DNA of 64,000 nt, taken from Dinoroseobacter sp. GTDB taxonomy: Bacteria; Pseudomonadota; Alphaproteobacteria; Rhodobacterales; Rhodobacteraceae. Every line of letters begins with the position of its first letter. The stretch's first letter is position 1. Below, piece after piece: positions 54,933-63,200 of the stretch. The notes beneath the pieces were generated by a model. The model did no database searches, was not told the origin of the DNA, and saw nothing but the letters and a program-made list of their open reading frames with translations. The stretch spans positions 62,001 to 126,000 of the forward strand of contig JAEPNN010000004.1 of NCBI GenBank assembly GCA_017643385.1. The letters run 5' to 3'. The position numbers and the translations under genes are program-made.

Positions 54933-56933
54933 TCAGACGTGATCTCTTGGGATCGCCTCGTCAAAGCTTCTATCAAACATTAGCTTTTCGCCTTCCCAAG
55001 CCCGAATTCGCGCGGTGGCGTAAAAAGTGGTTTCATCCGAGGTCAGCGCAGAGTCACACACGGTTCGTGTTTCCCAACCCTCGCGGGACATTGAACTTGT
55101 CCATCGGGATTCACCGCGTGCGGAAAGTGGATCATCCGGCAGTATAGACCATTTTTCCACGCACTCAGCGGCGGTTACCAAACCGTGCTCCAGGTCTCGT
55201 GTTGTCGGGTCGCGGTTCACGATTGTCAAAACCGATGCGCCCGTTTCAAGGTCGATTTCCCGATGCCGGGTGCAGGCCCCAGGTGCAATTTCCTCATGCG
55301 CCCAAGGCTTCGCGCATTCAGGTTCGGGCGGCTGCCATTCATCGGTCTCTGCAAGTGCTCGCGTCGGAATATCAATCTTACCGTCATTGATGGTCAAACT
55401 TACGGGTCCGGGTGATGGCCAGAGAAACGGCCAGTAGTTCGTCGAGATAGCCACACGCAATCGATGTCCCGCAGGAAGGCGATAAGCAATTTGATCAAGA
55501 TCGAAGGCAATATCGATTAACTCACCGGGCTTCAAAGCCTGTGGGTCCGCGTGCGAAGCGTGATGTGTTAAGTTAAGGAAACCATGCGTGATTAACGCCG
55601 AAGTCCCATCCGGGAAAACATCGCAGAGACGCACAGCGATCTGTCCATAGGCCTTATCGGACGCCAGCTTTAGGGCCACGCAAGGTGCGCCAACGATGTC
55701 TATCGGCTCCGGTGCAACGTCACCATCCACGCAGAGCGACAACGCGTCATCGACACGTTGTTCTATTGGAAATTCCGGTCCAAAAGCGAAGGGGAAATAT
55801 TCTCCTGTTGCGGATCCGCAATCTGCCGGAGAAGTTACTGTCGCAGATAGTTTTCCCATCTCAAGACGGAGCCCGTCATCCGTCAGGAAATACGTCTCGG
55901 GAGCAATCGATTGGGACGGCCATTCGGCTTCGGAAGCCCATCTCCCCGGCCGCTCGGGCAACCACGCTTTCGGTCGGACGGAATCCATGATCCACACCCG
56001 CATGTCTGGGTCGTTTTCCACACCGGTCGCTTCGCCTTTCAGCCAGCGATCCCACCATCTTTTTGCCTCTTGCAGGAAGCCAATTGACGGCTGCGGGGCC
56101 GCGAAATGAGGGTACTTGTGGATCCAAGGACCCACGATGCCTTTCACCGGAGCCTCGAGGTTTGTGACGAGATGAGAAATCGTATTGCGGTACCCATCGT
56201 GCCAACCGCCCCAACTTTGAACAGCTGCCTTAATCGACCCGTAATCTTCACAGACGGACCCATGTTCCCAATAGGCATCACGACGTTGATGTCGAAGCCA
56301 CGGGACTAGAAGGAAAGGTTGGCTCTCGAGCCGTTCCAGCCAGATATCGCGCCATCGATTACCCACGATAAGCGGGTCCGGTGGACGTGCGGAATAGGTC
56401 AGCATCTGTGAGGCCCATCCAAGGTTCTCGCCAAGAAGGCATCCGCCCTTGTAGTGAATGTCGTCGGCATAACGATCCACAGTCGAGCAGAGTGTAACCA
56501 CGGCGTCGAGCCCTTCAGGCGCGAGGGCCGCCACCTGCAGGCCATTGAACCCGCCCCAGGAAATTCCCATCATACCCAGCTTGCCGCTGCTCCACGGCTG
56601 TGTGCGCACCCAAGCAATCACATCACACGCGTCCTGAAGCTCCTGTTCTGTGTATTCATCTTCAAGCAAACCCTCACTATCGCCACACCCGCGCATATCC
56701 ACACGAAGCGCGGCATATCCATGTCCGGCGAACCAAGGATGGGTCAGACAATCTCGGGCTACCGTTCCATCGCGTTTTCTATAGGGAAGATACTCCAGGA
56801 TGGTTGGAACAGCGGTCTCATTGGCGCTGTCTGGCAACCAAAGCCTGGCAGACAGGCGTGTCCCATCTGGCAGTGGAATGCCAAGGTCTTCATGACGGGT
56901 GACGGTGTGGGGGAATTCGGTGCGGATTTTCAT
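54933..56933 (-). CDS. CocE/NonD family hydrolase (X-Pro dipeptidyl-peptidase S15-like)
   Basis: A 666-residue alpha/beta hydrolase. The nucleophile elbow GMMGISWGGFNGLQ contains the catalytic Ser. RVDMRGCGDSEGLL and DGTRLSARLWLP at the N-terminus are typical, and a C-terminal jelly-roll domain runs from about residue 380. No signal peptide is visible, so it is probably cytoplasmic. Members cleave proline peptides or various esters and amides. It lies next to a peptide-type importer but converges with its binding protein gene; a joint role in peptide use is inference. Confidence 0.88.
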   Translation of the reverse strand: MKIRTEFPHTVTRHEDLGIPLPDGTRLSARLWLPDSANETAVPTILEYLPYRKRDGTVARDCLTHPWFAGHGYAALRVDMRGCGDSEGLLEDEYTEQELQDACDVIAWVRTQPWSSGKLGMMGISWGGFNGLQVAALAPEGLDAVVTLCSTVDRYADDIHYKGGCLLGENLGWASQMLTYSARPPDPLIVGNRWRDIWLERLESQPFLLVPWLRHQRRDAYWEHGSVCEDYGSIKAAVQSWGGWHDGYRNTISHLVTNLEAPVKGIVGPWIHKYPHFAAPQPSIGFLQEAKRWWDRWLKGEATGVENDPDMRVWIMDSVRPKAWLPERPGRWASEAEWPSQSIAPETYFLTDDGLRLEMGKLSATVTSPADCGSATGEYFPFAFGPEFPIEQRVDDALSLCVDGDVAPEPIDIVGAPCVALKLASDKAYGQIAVRLCDVFPDGTSALITHGFLNLTHHASHADPQALKPGELIDIAFDLDQIAYRLPAGHRLRVAISTNYWPFLWPSPGPVSLTINDGKIDIPTRALAETDEWQPPEPECAKPWAHEEIAPGACTRHREIDLETGASVLTIVNRDPTTRDLEHGLVTAAECVEKWSILPDDPLSARGESRWTSSMSREGWETRTVCDSALTSDETTFYATARIRAWEGEKLMFDRSFDEAIPRDHV

Positions 56934-56993
56934 GAAAGAAGCGTAGTGCGCGCCCGAATTTCTGCCAAGAAAATTACGACATTGGCCTCATCA

Positions 56994-57542
56994 TCATGTA
57001 ATCATTGAGCAGTTTGGTTGTTGGCCAACAACTTGGATTCCTTCGGCGCAAACAGCGCCAATGACCGGCGCTGCATAAGCCTTAAACTTCTCATAAATCT
57101 CAGTTTCAGAGAACGGATGCTCAGGTCCGCCACACACATGTGTCGCCGCGCTTTCAAATCGTTTCCTATCTTTCAACGTGACGGTGACGTCGGCCCAACA
57201 GCCAAATGGGGAGCGCTCTTCGTGCCGTGCCCCTTCTATGACATGGGTACGTCTAACAAACTCGCAGACAGACGGCTCTCGAAGACCCTCCTCTGAAATG
57301 TGCTCAGCTGCGATGGAGCCATGCACAGCCATGACCGCGACGGTAAACGCCATAGAGTATTGTTCCTGTGATGTCGTCGTTGGAATGCCTGATTAGAGTT
57401 GAACAGCGTTGTGAAAACTTCGGATATCAATTCTGGAGATATGATGATGGGCAAACCCATACGGCAAACTCAGTTCTTGTAGGGCATCATTCGCTGCGTG
57501 GGCCCAGCGGCAGATTGGATAGGATTTGATATCGCTTCTGCG
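56994..57542 (-). pseudogene. Decayed MmgE/PrpD family gene (C-terminal remnant with in-frame stop)
   Basis: Read leftward from about 57542, one frame encodes DIKSYPICRWAHAANDALQE and RIDIRSFHNAVQL, then a TAA at 57394-57396. It continues in the same frame with TSQEQYSMAFTVAVMAVHGS to ADVTVTLKDRKRFESAATHV and a normal family end at 56994. These match the last 170 or so residues of the MmgE/PrpD (2-methylcitrate dehydratase-like) family. The first roughly 280 residues are missing. A start at 57353 could still give 119 residues, but these would not be a functional enzyme. Confidence 0.78.
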
Positions 57543-57682
57543 AGATATCCAGAGGATCAAATCTTGGGCAGCGGGTATCCAGGCCTAAAGCCCTTATTTG
57601 CTCACAATTTACCCCACTACTGACATCATGTGCGCAAATTCCCAGTTAACGGTGCGTGTCAACTTAGTAAGGGTGCACCGTA

Positions 57683-58204
57683 ATGGTACTGTCAGGTCTG
57701 ACATCTTTGTTTGCGGACGAAGAAAACGATAACGAAGAACAACGTTTGGAATTTGCCTCTGATGATCAGGAGCACAGTGATGAGCTCTTGCGACAACTTC
57801 TAAACGGAGACTTTGATGAAGAAGGCAAAGAGCACCTCGCAGACAAAAATGAGGGCGAACACAGTCGCCAGGCTGATGGTTTCACGCTTGCTGAGAGCGA
57901 CACAGCAAATCAGGATGACTTTGACATAAGCCTGCTCATGAATATTGAAGCTGAGCCCGCAGAGCAGGATATGTCTACGCCTACCGGCCAAGATATAATG
58001 AAGGTTTCAGTTGCTGACTTCAGCCCTGATGAGGACCTTTTCGTCATCGAATATGATGCCTCCGCAGGCGAGCCAGAGATTGAATTGTTCGGCGACCCTT
58101 CTGGAAATTCGCTGGTCTATTGCAATGGGGAGTGCGTGCTTGTCATGACAGGCGGGGACGGAATTCTAGAGCTCAGCAACATAGAGCTTGGCCCGCTTTC
58201 GTAA
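57683..58204 (+). CDS. Acidic hypothetical protein with hemolysin-type C-terminal module
   Basis: A 173-residue, strongly acidic protein. The first 100 residues are rich in Asp, Glu, Gln and Asn with no clear domain. The final 65 (VSVADFSPDEDLFVIEYD..., GDGILELSNIELGPLS) look like a beta module found in calcium-binding, type I-secreted Rhodobacterales proteins. No RTX repeats and no signal peptide are seen. AAGGG lies before the ATG. Function is unknown; secretion is only a possibility. Confidence 0.6.
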   Translation: MVLSGLTSLFADEENDNEEQRLEFASDDQEHSDELLRQLLNGDFDEEGKEHLADKNEGEHSRQADGFTLAESDTANQDDFDISLLMNIEAEPAEQDMSTPTGQDIMKVSVADFSPDEDLFVIEYDASAGEPEIELFGDPSGNSLVYCNGECVLVMTGGDGILELSNIELGPLS

Positions 58205-58230
58205 TCCACCGACCTGTCTGAGGACTAGGA

Positions 58231-59073
58231 TTAGTCGATCAATGTGTCTGACCGCAGCCCCGCCCGTTCCAGATGAATTGGCAGAACGCGACCGTAGAGT
58301 TGCTTTGCTCGCTCAGGCGTCGCGACCATATTGGGCCACTCAACATAGGACAGAATGGCGACGTAACGTCTGCGCGATCCGGTCAGGGGCGCAACACGAT
58401 GGAGACTGTAGCGCCCTCGAAACAATTGAAGGTCTCCTGGTTGCAAATTGAACCGCTTGACCTTCTCAGATGTCCCGTCGAGGACACGTGAAACCTCATC
58501 AAAGTTCTCATTGCCGTTTGCGTCGCGAATGGCAGGCGCGTATTCAAACTCTCCGCCTATCTCAGCGTTCTGAATTGCCAGTGTTACGTTATAATTGTTG
58601 GTATCAAAGTGCCAAGGAAAGCCTGGACCAGCTTCTGCGAGGTTTATGATCGCGTCTGCAAGCGGATCTGCGTAACGGAAAAAGTGTTTTTCCTGCAGAC
58701 AATTCTGAATGAAAGCATCAAAGCCGGGAGCATCAAACACAGATCTGAGCGCGCCGGTCGTATGGAATTTGTCCGCTGGCACAAACGCATTGGACCGATC
58801 GTAGAAGCGACGGTTTGGATGATCCTTTGGCAAATTGGGGTCATCTTCGGTAAAATACGAGTTCGTCTGGTTGAATGTGCAATGCGCATGAGGTGCCGAC
58901 TGATCAGCTTCCTCTTTGAGGGCGGCGATACCCTCCTCGGTTAAGAAACCTGACAGAACCGCACACCGATCTTGCGTAAGTTCAGCTTGAACAGCAGCTA
59001 TTCTGTCATCCAGCACTTCACCATATTGGTCCACTGGATAGCGTTTCAGATTGATCAGGTCTCGATAATCCAA
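58231..59073 (-). CDS. Fe(II)/2-oxoglutarate-dependent oxygenase-like protein
   Basis: About 280 residues. The iron ligands HxD are visible in GFPWHFDTNNYNVTL, and the distal His in GRYSLHRVAPLTG; RRRYVAILSY supplies the arginine that binds 2-oxoglutarate. Such enzymes hydroxylate or otherwise oxidise small molecules or amino acids. The TTG at 59073 follows GGGAGGG; an upstream TTG at 59100 would add nine residues. The stop is 26 bp from the acidic gene, which converges. The substrate is unknown. Confidence 0.8.
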   Translation of the reverse strand: MDYRDLINLKRYPVDQYGEVLDDRIAAVQAELTQDRCAVLSGFLTEEGIAALKEEADQSAPHAHCTFNQTNSYFTEDDPNLPKDHPNRRFYDRSNAFVPADKFHTTGALRSVFDAPGFDAFIQNCLQEKHFFRYADPLADAIINLAEAGPGFPWHFDTNNYNVTLAIQNAEIGGEFEYAPAIRDANGNENFDEVSRVLDGTSEKVKRFNLQPGDLQLFRGRYSLHRVAPLTGSRRRYVAILSYVEWPNMVATPERAKQLYGRVLPIHLERAGLRSDTLID

Positions 59074-59172
59074 AGCGTCCCTCCCACACCTGTTGATCAA
59101 GGAAAAACCGTTGGGCGTGTTGACGTCTTACTCGTTCGCGACATCGCGTCAGATTTGGATTTTGGGAAAATG

Positions 59173-60282
59173 CTAAGGCGAATTCGGTGGGATCAATACA
59201 AAGTTCCCAATATGCTTTTTTTGCATGAATTCTTCCTGCGCCTTCGCGATGTCATGGAGGGGAAATGTCTTGGCAAGCAGCGGGCGAATTTCTTCCTTTT
59301 CAATGTAAGAAACCAAATTCCGGAAAACGGGTTCGTCCCACGCCGTACACCCAATCAGGGTAATGTCCTTGAGGTACATATCCCTCATGTCCAAAGCAAC
59401 GATTGGGCCAGCGATTGCGCCAGAGGATACAAGTCGCCCCCCACGTGCGAGCACTTTCAGCATCTTTGGGAAACCTTCGCCCGCAACATTATCGACTACG
59501 ACATCGACGCTCTTCTCACCTAGCGCCTCAAGGAGATCATCGTTTCGCTCCAATACGACATCTGCACCTAGCTCACGCAGCGTATCCACTTTGTCCGCAC
59601 TCGTGATCGCAATAACGCGCGCACCACGGCGTTTTGCGAGTTGCACGGTTGCGGAACCTACACCGCCAGACGCTCCCGTAACCAGAACCAGATCAGCAGC
59701 GCCAACGTTCGCGCGATGTAACATATTCTCGGACGTACCATATGCGCATGGAATAGTTGCTAGTTCCGCGTCCAACCAATCTGAATTGACCACGAAAACC
59801 TCTGCGGCTGGCACTTTGACATATTCTGCAAATGCACCGTCGAAGTCCGAAGCCATCCAGATGTTGTCCATGGAATTGTAGCCATTCGAGCGCATGCACG
59901 CACGCACCAAAACACGTTTGCCGGAGAGATCTTCAGCTACCCCTTTACCAAGTCCGACGACGCGCCCACAGCAATCTGTTCCCTGGATCAAGGGAAACGG
60001 AGTTGCCTCGTTCCAGCCACCATCTGCCTTGGGTTCAGCCTGCGTTTCCTGATGCGCCGAGGTCGCATTGGTGTCAGCGGTGACAGTGGATGAATACCAA
60101 CCCAGCCGCGTATTTATCTCTGTGTTGTTGACCCCTGCTGCAAGCACACGCAACAGAACCTCTCCCGGACCCGGCTCTGGGATTGGAACGACCCGGTAAT
60201 CGAGTTTATCATACCCACCGTTTCCAGTAGTGACGACCGCCATCATCTGCCCTTTCGGCAAAGTGATACCTTCTGTCAGCAT
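59173..60282 (-). CDS. Alcohol dehydrogenase family (quinone oxidoreductase-like) protein
   Basis: A 369-residue medium-chain dehydrogenase. The N-terminal GroES-like domain has PGPGEVLLRVLAAGVNNTEIN, which lacks the zinc-ligand cysteine and His pattern of true alcohol dehydrogenases; LIQGTDCCGRVVGLG follows. The Rossmann motif is VTGASGGVGSATVQLAKRRG. It probably reduces or oxidises carbonyl compounds with NADPH. The ATG at 60282 has AGGT nine bases upstream; a GTG at 60288 is possible. It lies about 100 bp upstream of the 2OG oxygenase on the same strand. Confidence 0.85.
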   Translation of the reverse strand: MLTEGITLPKGQMMAVVTTGNGGYDKLDYRVVPIPEPGPGEVLLRVLAAGVNNTEINTRLGWYSSTVTADTNATSAHQETQAEPKADGGWNEATPFPLIQGTDCCGRVVGLGKGVAEDLSGKRVLVRACMRSNGYNSMDNIWMASDFDGAFAEYVKVPAAEVFVVNSDWLDAELATIPCAYGTSENMLHRANVGAADLVLVTGASGGVGSATVQLAKRRGARVIAITSADKVDTLRELGADVVLERNDDLLEALGEKSVDVVVDNVAGEGFPKMLKVLARGGRLVSSGAIAGPIVALDMRDMYLKDITLIGCTAWDEPVFRNLVSYIEKEEIRPLLAKTFPLHDIAKAQEEFMQKKHIGNFVLIPPNSP

Positions 60283-60288
60283 GTTCAC

Positions 60289-60620
60289 GATACCTGCTAT
60301 CTAATCGTCCCGAGGACAATACGCAGGAAGCTTCGAGCTTGCCAATCATGATGCAGACTTAGCTCACCAAAACTCTGATGATAGACACTAGGACGCTTCA
60401 TTCGACTTCGTCTCAAACCTACCACTGCAGGCCCACCGATTAAATAAATGGGCCAAAAAAAAGTACACAAGTGCACCGTAGAAAAAAGATGTAGCAATTA
60501 GAGGGGCTAAAACGCTCCACCGATCTGCCTCCCCCTAAGGGCAGAATAAATGGCGATTTCCTATGCTGGGAGACCCGTACCTAGATCCCTCGCTCATGGG
60601 GCGCTTTGGCCAAACCGGAA
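60289..60620. other. Stretch without a convincing gene
   Basis: The 332 bp between the dehydrogenase start and the EamA stop hold only one leftward frame (60297-60497, 66 codons) with no recognisable domain. Base composition is visibly more AT-rich than in the neighbouring genes. A promoter for the dehydrogenase is expected here, but none was identified. Confidence 0.5.
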
Positions 60621-61496
60621 CTAACTTCGCTCAGTGTTTTCAGAGCCTGGACGCAGCGCCACCCAAACAGCTGCACAGATGACCAGCGTGGCACCGATCG
60701 CAAAGGCGGTACTGGGGATTTCTTCAAACACGAGAAAGCCCACCGTCACCGAAAGGACCAGACTGGTATAGCCAATGACAGAAAGAAAACCCGCCTCGCC
60801 ATGATAATGGGCTCGCAAAAAACTCAGCTGAGCGATCTGAGAAAATGCGCCGATCAGCAAAAGCGACAGCAAATGTTCAGAGACAACCGGGATCCATGTG
60901 ATAACAGCAAATGGCGCGGTGCAGATTGCAAGACCAGCAGTGTAGAATGTCATCAACACAATAGGAGGTGCTTCCCGCAGTTTCCGCGTCGCGATGATCG
61001 CCGCAGACCCGGTGATCACAACAAGCACAAGAGCAGCCAGTCCGCTCGTCCACGGAACATGTTGAGGGTTGGCTGCAATCAGAACACCAACCAGAGCGAT
61101 AGCAGCAGCAGCCCATCGGCGGGGACCGATTGCTTCCTTCAATATCAGAGCGGCCATGACCATGGTTACGATAGGACGCGTAAAATTCATGGTTGTGAAG
61201 ACTGCGAGAGGGACACGCGATATTGCGAAGAAACTCGCGGTCAACGTGACAACCGAAAGTCCGACCCGCAACAGATGCAAGTTGAGGTGATCAATTTTTC
61301 GAAACGCGTCGCGCTGGAGTACGATAATCGGAAAAAGCAGAAGGAACCCTGTTACTGCCCGGACAAATACAATCTGGGGCGCCGTATATTCGGCACCTAG
61401 CCACTTCACGATGGCAAGCGCCCAGATATTGAGCGACATGTCCGCGATCAACCAGGCGCCGCCTATGACATTGTTTCGCGGTGCAGAAGCGCTCAT
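60621..61496 (-). CDS. EamA/DMT family membrane transporter
   Basis: A 291-residue protein with about ten hydrophobic helices in two EamA repeats: FVRAVTGFLLLFPIIVLQRD in the first half and LLIGAFSQIAQLSFLRAHYH in the second. Family members export metabolites; the substrate is unknown. Its ATG overlaps the stop of the truncated gene upstream (ATGA), so it was formerly the second gene of an operon whose first gene was cut by the IS3 element. Confidence 0.88.
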   Translation of the reverse strand: MSASAPRNNVIGGAWLIADMSLNIWALAIVKWLGAEYTAPQIVFVRAVTGFLLLFPIIVLQRDAFRKIDHLNLHLLRVGLSVVTLTASFFAISRVPLAVFTTMNFTRPIVTMVMAALILKEAIGPRRWAAAAIALVGVLIAANPQHVPWTSGLAALVLVVITGSAAIIATRKLREAPPIVLMTFYTAGLAICTAPFAVITWIPVVSEHLLSLLLIGAFSQIAQLSFLRAHYHGEAGFLSVIGYTSLVLSVTVGFLVFEEIPSTAFAIGATLVICAAVWVALRPGSENTERS

Positions 61497-61875
61497 CCCC
61501 GACGGGAGAGAAAGTTTGCCATCAGGCGAAATGCTCCTGGAACGAGGTGCTCCATCTGATGATGTAAGATAAGGGACGTGTGAATGTGTCGGCCCTTGCC
61601 AATATCAGCGACCAAAAGAGACCCGTGCAACGGATCTTCATCTGGGTCCGACATCGAAAGTAGAGGACGGTAAGCCGCGTCCCAGCTCTTTGCAAAGTAG
61701 AGCCCGGGTTCTTTTACCCAGCCCGACCAGTCGCTTTCACCAATCTTGTTTGACCTTTCAAGGATATCATGTTTTTCAAGCTGAGTAAACTTCGCAGCTT
61801 CGTCGGTTACGCGCCATCGGAGAGACGGTTGACCAATCTCAAGCGGCCTCGGAGGCGTCGAGGATGGATCCCAGT
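61493..61875 (-). pseudogene. C-terminal fragment of a PIG-L-deacetylase-like gene, cut by the IS
   Basis: From the IS boundary leftward, one frame stays open for about 127 codons to a TGA at 61493. It starts NWDPSSTPPRPLEIGQPSLR and includes GWVKEPGLYFAKSWDAAYRP, LLVADIGKGRHIHTSLILHH and LVPGAFRLMANFLSRRG. This matches, from memory, the C-terminal domain of large PIG-L family proteins of Rhodobacterales. There is no start codon context, and the upstream part is not found on the far side of the IS. The stop overlaps the EamA start. Confidence 0.7.
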
Positions 61876-62658
61876 TATCCAGCCCCCTGTATTCGGGCCA
61901 CTAATTTGGCGTTTCTCTAATATTGTTTCTGGCACTGGCGGGCGCATGTTGAGCGCTTGATGCGGGCGGGTGTGGTTGTACTGTTTGAGCGAATGGTTGA
62001 TGACGATCTGGGCCTGCTCGGTCGTCGTGAACCCCTCCGCATTGAGGACCTCCCGCGGTAATGTCCCACTGAACCGCTCGTTGTATCCGTTCTCCCACGG
62101 CGATCCCGGGTAAATGCGGACCGGCTTGATGCCAAGGCGTCGAAGCCAGCCCTGCATCGCTTCTGCTGCGAACTTGGGGCCGTTATCTGACCGAATGTAC
62201 TTCGGCGAGCCATGCTTCAGCTGCAGCGGATAGAGCGCTTCGAGAACGTCGTCAGCTACTATCCTGGTGCGGACCGTCACCGCCAACGCCTGTCGCGTGA
62301 ACTCATCCAGCACTGTGAGCATCTTGTAGGCACGACCATTGCTGAGCTTGTCGTGTACGAAGTCGATAGCCCAGACATGGTTCGAATTGGTTGGACTCAA
62401 CCGGATGATCGAGCTGTTCTTGTGATAGAGCCGTTTGCGCTTCTTCTGGCGCTGCGGAAACTGCAACCCTTCCTCGCGCCAGAGCCGCTCGACCTTCTCG
62501 TGATTGACCGTCCAGCCTTCGATGTGAAGCAACTCGGTGATCTTGCGATAGCCATATCGGCCGTATTGCTTCGCCAGCCGGATCAGAGCCAATCGCAGCG
62601 CATCATCGTCTCTCTGTGTTGGCTGATATTGCAAGGAGCTCCGCGCGAGGCCAATCAC
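61807..62658 (-). CDS. IS3-family transposase OrfB (integrase catalytic domain)
   Basis: A 283-residue DDE transposase part. The HTH_21 region is YGRYGYRKITELLHIEGWTV. The catalytic residues are the Asp in VWAIDFVHDKL, the Asp in IRSDNGPKF and the Glu in NGYNERFSG, exactly 35 residues after the second Asp. The frame stays open upstream of 62658 into orfA, in the -1 frame relative to it, so an OrfAB fusion by frameshift is likely. The last 23 or so codons lie outside the IS and are read from the truncated flanking gene in another frame. Confidence 0.9.
   Translation of the reverse strand: MIGLARSSLQYQPTQRDDDALRLALIRLAKQYGRYGYRKITELLHIEGWTVNHEKVERLWREEGLQFPQRQKKRKRLYHKNSSIIRLSPTNSNHVWAIDFVHDKLSNGRAYKMLTVLDEFTRQALAVTVRTRIVADDVLEALYPLQLKHGSPKYIRSDNGPKFAAEAMQGWLRRLGIKPVRIYPGSPWENGYNERFSGTLPREVLNAEGFTTTEQAQIVINHSLKQYNHTRPHQALNMRPPVPETILEKRQISGPNTGGWITGIHPRRLRGRLRLVNRLSDGA
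61876..61901. repeat. Left terminal inverted repeat of the IS
   Basis: TATCCAGCCCCCTGTATTCG, then GGCCAC. It matches the complement of the right end at roughly 18 of 26 positions, allowing one gap, with the TCCA, CCCCC and GGGCCA blocks conserved. Confidence 0.75.
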
Positions 62659-62732
62659 CCGGCACGTCTGGCGCTCAGACGTTGCGAGCCTCTGACGTGT
62701 ACGAATGACGGCCTGACGGAGCTCCTCTGTGG

Positions 62733-63020
62733 TCAGGCCCTGGGCTTTAGGTGGTTCAGGCTTTCCTTTACGATGAGCTTGTCCAGTTCAAGCTCGGCGA
62801 CGATCTTCTTCAGCCGCGCGTTCTCTTTCGCAAGGCTCTTCATCTCAGACAGCTGCGACCGGCCCATCCCGCCAAACCGTTTCCGCCAATTGTAGTAGGT
62901 CGTATCGCTGATCCCGACGCTCCGGCACGCCAATGCCACATCATCGCCAGCCGTTAGCTTCAGTTCAATCTCACGCAGCAGCTTCAATACATCTTCGTCT
63001 GAATGTCGCTTCCTCGCCAT
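62733..63020 (-). CDS. IS3-family transposase OrfA
   Basis: A 95-residue DNA-binding part. The helix-turn-helix is VALACRSVGISDTTYYNWRK, followed by a leucine-zipper-like coiled coil (ENARLKKIVAELELDKLIVK). It lies just inside the right terminal repeat and overlaps the open frame of OrfB. The usual A6G slippery run was not found; AAAG occurs in the overlap. Confidence 0.9.
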   Translation of the reverse strand: MARKRHSDEDVLKLLREIELKLTAGDDVALACRSVGISDTTYYNWRKRFGGMGRSQLSEMKSLAKENARLKKIVAELELDKLIVKESLNHLKPRA

Positions 63021-63047
63021 TCAATGTCCCCCTTCGCACCCAGTGTA

Positions 63048-63074
63048 ATGGCCCAGTTCTAGGGGGGATGGACA
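63048..63074. repeat. Right terminal inverted repeat of the IS
   Basis: Read on the minus strand it is TGTCCATCCCCCCTAGAACT followed by GGGCCAT, the start of the element upstream of orfA. Confidence 0.75.
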
Positions 63075-63200
63075 CCAACACCCGAAAAATCAAACCAAGA
63101 CTAGCCGAGGTGTCATCTAGTAGCGTTTATCGCAGACTGAACTTATTCAGATTCCGGGCTGCGAACGCTCGATTCACGCATAACTTTAACGGAGCCTCTT

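Larger units (their letters stand above)
61876..63074 (-). mobile_element. IS3-family (IS407-like group) insertion sequence
   Basis: About 1.2 kb, bounded by imperfect terminal inverted repeats and carrying orfA and orfB in the arrangement of the IS3 family. The flanking trinucleotides and tetranucleotides differ (CAGT on the left, CCAA on the right), so no target duplication is visible. Group assignment rests on the OrfA N-terminus (ARKRHSDEDVLKLLREIE), recalled from IS407-type elements. Confidence 0.85.

Noticed and set aside
57671-60480. GTGCACCGTA present at 57671 and again at 60471
   Set aside because: A single shared 10-mer is not surprising at this length, and the surroundings do not match.
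62212-62895. Plus-strand frame of 227 codons across the IS
   Set aside because: It is antisense to orfB and orfA, and the DDE motifs on the other strand settle the coding direction.
63137-63146. CTGAACTTAT before the TauE/SafE gene as a possible TauR box
   Set aside because: Only eight of ten positions match, and many such matches are expected by chance in 64 kb; there is no partner repeat.
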